DNA from: Strobilurus pachycystidiatus
Lineage: Eukaryota; Basidiomycota; Agaricomycetes; Agaricales; Physalacriaceae
Length of the DNA: 64,000 nucleotides
Reading direction: 5' to 3'
Assembly (NCBI GenBank): GCA_019915135.1
Contig: JAHLMK010000019.1
Span: 930,001-994,000 of the forward strand
Shown here: one piece after another, positions 59,401 to 64,000 of the stretch
Layout: every line of letters starts with the position of its first letter
Numbering within the stretch: the stretch's first letter is position 1
The notes under the pieces: model-generated
Told to the model about the DNA's origin: nothing
Database searches by the model: none
Seen by the model: only the letters and a program-made list of their open reading frames with translations
Made by a program: the position numbers and the translations under genes

Positions 59401-62400
59401 TTGGACGCTCCGTACGCCAGACTTGCTCCAACCCATCGATGTAGTCCGTTGTCTTGAACCACTCCTCTTTATCTGCCACGGACCTGGACTCCGTCACATG
59501 CTTGGCTTGTTGTCCCTCGAGAACATACGACTCGCTTTGAATGAGTATCTTTCCATTGACCGGGTCATCCTGGGACTTCTGGAGGAGGCGGCCAAGGACA
59601 TCGTAAGCGTAAGAGGTTGTGGTCCCATTTGGGTCGGTGAAAGACACGGGCTTGCCGTTATCAAGGCTGAAGGAACTAGTCTCCGTAAGGGGAGGAGCAG
59701 TCGCCGAGACGAATGTGCTAGAGGAGACGACATGCGATTTCGTCTCGTCGAAGACATACTCGCGATGAGCCTGTCCAGGTCCGCGAACAACAAATTCGTT
59801 CCCGGCACCATCGAACTCAACAGTCTTGATAGACCATTCGTCATCCTTCACCCAGTTCTTTGTCTCCTGCACGGACTGAGTACCAGGATGATAGGCGAGA
59901 AGGGTTTCCTTCAGGACCAAGTTGCACTGTGTGACGGCCTCGCTGGTCTTGTTGCCAATGACCCATATGTCCCCAGTAGAATTGTCGAAGGTAGAAGTGA
60001 TCGTAAGTGCAGGAGTACCGACTTCAGGCGAAACAATGGTGAGCTTGGTTATATTGCCCATGGTATCGTGTTCATAGGTTGCGTTGACAGTGTATGCCTG
60101 CGAGGCCTCTTCGAAGTAAGTCTCGGCGAGCGACAACATTTGAACAGAGTGTCTCTTGCCGCTGGACAGGAGCACATCCTTCCATCCATATTGCCTAGTC
60201 TGCAACAAGTGCCCTTCCTTCGACTTTGTCTCTGTCCGATCAACCTGCCCCAGGAACGGGAAGGCCTGGCGATAGAACGTCGACTCTGAACTCTCGACCA
60301 CCTTCGCGGACTTGGTCATCGTCTCAAAGCCAAGCCAACCCCAGCCATCATAGCTGAACCTCGCATTGCGATACGAGTAGTCTGTCTGCTCCGAAACGCC
60401 GGGCTTGACCGTGTATGGAGTGCTGATGACTTGCTTGACAACCCAGGATGGGAAGTACACAATCTCGCAACGGCCGTGACTTGTCTGGGAGACACTGGCA
60501 GTGGAGAGATTGGCGGAGGAGGAGACGTTTCGGGCCATAGCATTGGATGCTGCCAATGGAAATTGAGATCCATCCGCGTCCGCCGTATACGTGTTCCTAT
60601 CGCTGAGGGGCGCATATGCAACATCAATGCGAGCACCGATACCATTGGTGTACCCGGAGATGAAATCAACGGGCTGCAACGACGCGCAGGGCATGGCACG
60701 GAGCTTGATACTGTCGGGGGTCTGTGTGGTCAGGAGCAAATCTGAACGACCGATGCCGCGGAAATCCCCCCATGTCGCGGAAGAGAATGAGGGTCCCTGC
60801 TCTACTCCGTCCAGGACATTGAACAACCCATTGTTGTACCTCAGGACATTGACCCGGGTCTGGGGATTCGAGCCCTGCACGTTGAAGGTGTTAATGAGAT
60901 CGAGGGCGTTTGTGGAGGAGACTCGAGCAACGGTGAGGTTGCCGTCGAAGGGTACGGCGGTCTCAGTGGATCCTGGGGATGGGAGAAGCGTGCGGCCGGT
61001 GCTTCTAAGCAAGTCTAGGACGAGGACCTGATTGCTGCCGTATTTAGAGGCGACCAAGATGCTCGTCTTGCCATCCTCATCAGCCGAATAAGGAAGAAAA
61101 ATGGTAGTGTCGGTCCAAGGAGCGCTTGCACCGGCCTGCGCCAACCCCTCATTTGGTTGATACTTGAGGACGCCGTTCTGCGATTCCAGGAAGTCGATTT
61201 GACAGTACTTCTTTCCATCCTTGGTCTTCGGCGAGATGAGGAGAACGTCCTCTTCACTGCATGAAGCAGGTAAGCAACAGAGCAGCGCTGTACAGGAAGT
61301 GTATTGCCTACCCATTCCCATTGAGATCTCCAACAACAACTTTCATGTCTTTGAATGCAATTGGTGTTGGCCCAACAGAAGCAGCCAGCGGAGTGAAATT
61401 CATCCCACCCGAAACGAACTGGACAAACTTCACGTCCGTGCCACCTGTCAGGTAGATGTAGACAAGTCCAACGCGACCATTGCCCTAGAACACATGAGTT
61501 GCGCTCGAGATAAGGTCAGGCAGATGTGTATACGAACCTCAAAATCACCGGGTTGGAAGAACCCCGCGTCAGACTCAGGCTGGAATGTCTGTGAGGGTTG
61601 GGCTACAAAGCCGGAGGCCGTCGACAAAAGCACAGTGATCGTGAATACAGAACGAGCTAACGAGATGTGGACCTATTCAGGGCATCAGATTGCGTGAGAG
61701 TAACATGAAGAGGACACTCACGAGATCAGTCTTACCATCTCCATTCACATCAAGAGGGAAAAGCGCGACATGATACATCAAATCTGAATTCACGAACGAC
61801 GGCTGAGTTGCCAGATGTCCGTTAGCATCAGAGAGGTGTGTAGCGATGCGCGTCCGCGCAACGCCTGAGACAGTGACCTTCGACGTGATAACAACGTCGC
61901 TCCTTCCCGAAGCTTGAACATCCATCGGCATCACGTTCACCTCCGCACCCAAGATGTCAAGTGTCCTGTCTTCCTGGGGAGTTTCAAAGACGGAGGGACT
62001 ACCGTTGACCCAGTCAAACGTGAGCGGACAAACAGCTGCTCCAGACGAGTCGACAAGAGTCAGATCGGTAACGCGACTAGCACCTGTAAGAGGCGCCTTG
62101 TCGAATGTGACGACGTGCTGGTGGACTAGCTTGGACTGCACGAAGGAAGAGATTGTCGTCAGCCGTTTATCGACGGTGACTTTCGAGCCACCGATGTACT
62201 TAGTATAAACATCGGGGCGAGTTTCGTATTCGAACGTGAGCTGGCGTTGGTGGGCCATATTCAGGGTTTGATTACCCCCGTAAGATATCTGTGCCACGTA
62301 GAACGATCCATTCGACGTGTCCTGTGTATAACTGTATGACACATAGTTGGAAAAGGCGTCGGCATGCTGGGAGATGGCCCAGACGCGTGTCACATTCTGT

Positions 62401-62941
62401 CCAACAGCCTTGATGTTTGAGTCCTGAAGAAATTATCAGACAACCGACTCGAGAGTGAGTCAAACACAACCTGTGTGTTTCCAAAGGTACGAACTCCTCC
62501 ATCAGATAGGTATTCGGTCCACGATGTCGGATTCTCTGGGTCGCCTTCGACGACGAACTTCGACCACTGCTCGATCTCGAAGCGGTATTCGTTGCCACCG
62601 ATGTAGACGAGGCGCTGACCGTCGAGGGAGAACCGGTCATTCTTGTCATATTTCACAACACCTGTGACAAATTTAGTCCGACCAAATATCTTTAGGTGAG
62701 ATCACTGACCGCGATATCCGTCTTGAGCTATTGTGGCAGGTACACGTTCGATCATTGAGACACCTCGAAGAACCCAGCCCATTGCGACCGTGGTTGCAAT
62801 GTTCGAAGCTGAGTGGTATGCGAGCGAAAGCTTAGGTGCGATCTTGTGAGGCGGGACTTGTAAAGTGATGTCGAGAGACAGCGACCCATTAGCGTCGACT
62901 GACTGCGTAACGGGAAGCGTTCCAACGATAGAGGATGCCAT
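56498..62941 (-). CDS. SpvB/TcB-type RHS-repeat protein, ten exons, bacterial-like
   Basis: A 1,994-codon protein similar in layout to bacterial Tc-toxin B/C-type and RHS proteins. Exons: 62710-62941, 62471-62661, 61722-62423, 61538-61672, 61312-61484, 58213-61256, 57493-58157, 57303-57440, 56790-57255 and 56498-56736. Nine GT-AG introns of 46-55 bp all agree in phase. Exon 1-3 resemble the SpvB domain (SLSLDITLQVPP, LSLAYHS). FG-GAP-like calcium-loop repeats follow (FPLDVNGDGKTDLV), then a TcdB-middle region (YTNGIGARIDVAYAPLSD). Many YD/RHS repeats come next (YDVLGRL, FSLDNGKPV, YDSQGRL), then the RHS-core end (NGLYYFGARFYDPE ... IGRFLTLDNY). The last ~265 residues are unassigned. No signal peptide is evident. 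No breaks were found. Probable old transfer from bacteria, inferred from family distribution. Function unknown; could be defensive or antagonistic. Confidence 0.85.
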
Positions 62942-63109
62942 GTTGCTAGGAACTGAAGTGCGTCGAGCTTCCCAAGTTATCTAGTTATCTGGTTCGCTGA
63001 ACAGTACAGAAGTGAAGAAAAGTCATGAGACCAGATTCACCCATTCGATGTATAAGCTGCCGAAGACACCGCTAGACGCGTTGGCTGTCAGAGCAAAGTA
63101 ATCATGTGT

Positions 63110-63240
63110 GAGAGAGATGGGGAGGCAGCATAACGCAAATAGACTGCTTGTCCGTGCTAAAATCATGCGGGTACGGACAAAACCACCCCGGAAGGCGTCG
63201 AGGGTTCGTTGAATTCAATGAGATGTTTGCATTAGGACCG
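63110..63240. repeat. Diverged tandem repeat, unit 1
   Basis: Shares ordered blocks with 63335-63475, including AATCATGCGGGTAC, ACAAA(A/G)CCACCCCGGAA and GTTGAATTCA. Confidence 0.75.
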
Positions 63241-63334
63241 ATAGGTCTCCCATTGAATGCAAAAGCCGCTGAAGAGCCGAAGACATCGCAGAACGATGAG
63301 ACGAAGGGTTGTCCGAAAGCGAAGTGATTATGAC

Positions 63335-63475
63335 AGGGAGGCAACATAACGCAGATAGACTGGTGGTCTGCGCTGCCTGCACTCCACCACCGATGACACC
63401 TTGATTCAAATCATGCGGGTACCGGACAAAGCCACCCCGGAAAACGTCGACGGTGTGTTGAATTCAGAAGGGAGT
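63335..63475. repeat. Diverged tandem repeat, unit 2
   Basis: Second unit of the pair at 63110-63240, same orientation, ~228 bp further on; carries an extra ~15 bp in the middle. Confidence 0.75.
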
Positions 63476-64000
63476 TCGACTTTGGATGTCAATACACATC
63501 GAAGAAACCTAAAGACCGCATTAGCCCAGTCTGAAGTAGTGAGAGGAGTCATGCGCTCGCCGCTGCACACCGTGTCAAACTCCAAGTTTATCTTCACCCC
63601 AACCGAAGCCCAATTGCGCCACGGGTGGCAGCTCGTAGATTTCTTCCGTGTATGATTCTAACTCCATACGGACCGCGTCTCAGCGCAAGCAGGGTGCTTC
63701 TCGTCACTGCTGCAGTTCGTTCCGGGGCGCACCCAAGCCCTGATTTACTTTCAGTTGATCGTCCAGGCCTCGTCCAGGTTGAAAAGGCAGTACGCACATC
63801 GTAGGGTAATTTTTTTTTGGAAGAGTTGCTGTTCATCCGTCCTGGCCGATGGTTATTTCGTCCCCATTGACTCGCAAGCAGCTACCAGGCAGCTCCCTGA
63901 GCGTGTGTCCCGGAAAAAAAGTACTTGGTAGTACGCGGTTCAGAGCTCGTGCGCTGATGGTGGGAGTCGGGGAGAAGGGGAACAAGAGAGTGGCTGTGCT

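Larger units (their letters stand above)
62942..64000. other. Upstream region of the RHS gene with diverged tandem repeats
   Basis: No gene supported. Two repeat units (63110-63240 and 63335-63475) share GAGGCA(G/A)CATAACGCA(A/G)ATAG, AAATCATGCGGGTAC and CACCCCGGAA. The start of the RHS gene is at 62941, so this region includes its promoter. Confidence 0.5.

Noticed and set aside
59330..60289. 319-codon plus-strand frame inside the RHS gene
   Set aside because: Antisense shadow of repetitive RHS coding sequence; no family features.

Overview
The window looks like nuclear DNA of a filamentous basidiomycete, most likely an Agaricomycete. Genes are interrupted by many 45-60 bp GT-AG introns with CTAAC/CTAAT-like branch sites. 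Intergenic space is moderate, and the family mix fits: a multi-intron gpd with tiny 5' exons, a GMC oxidoreductase, fungal MFS and sugar transporters, F-box proteins and a DIRS retrotransposon. No species can be named from the sequence alone.

Layout. (1) 1-8146: a near-complete DIRS-type, PAT-like tyrosine-recombinase retrotransposon on the minus strand. It has split direct repeats (A1...B1-A2-B2), a 1,490-codon Gag-RT-RNase H frame with four in-phase introns, a YR integrase, and an oppositely oriented spliced small gene between RT and YR. (2) 8147-11599 and 18798-22251: a 3.45 kb segmental duplication carrying an intron-dense, apparently non-coding unit and a GMC oxidoreductase, which is truncated in copy 1 and complete in copy 2. 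The DIRS element ends exactly where the homology of copy 1 starts. 11.6-17.5 kb is gene-poor, with decayed repeats. (3) 24.2-36.1 kb: ordinary genes (DHA2-like MFS transporter, multi-TM protein, YheT-type hydrolase, sugar transporter, ankyrin-like protein, F-box protein). (4) 37.2-40.9 kb: a tandem family of three small three-TM proteins, two sharing a 5-nt microexon. (5) 41.3-46 kb: PIG-A/Gpi3 GPI-anchor glycosyltransferase and a Vps62-like protein. (6) 46.4-56.3 kb: two inverted F-box paralogues flanking two tandem copies of an 8-bp-TSD DNA transposon and the gpd (GAPDH) gene. (7) 56.5-62.9 kb: a 10-exon, 1,994-codon gene for a bacterial-type SpvB/TcB-RHS protein with an unassigned C-terminal domain.

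How the genes relate. There is no operon-like pathway. The window mixes housekeeping genes (gpd, GPI3), transport and secreted oxidation (GMC oxidase, MFS), fast-evolving families (F-box, three-TM array), mobile DNA, and a probable interkingdom acquisition (the RHS gene) that is now fully intronised. The most unusual items are the DIRS element (introns on both strands, an antisense cargo gene, a hairpin array in an intron) and the intact intronised RHS gene. Exon models were built by hand from splice signals and reading-frame phase; no alignment or RNA evidence was available.
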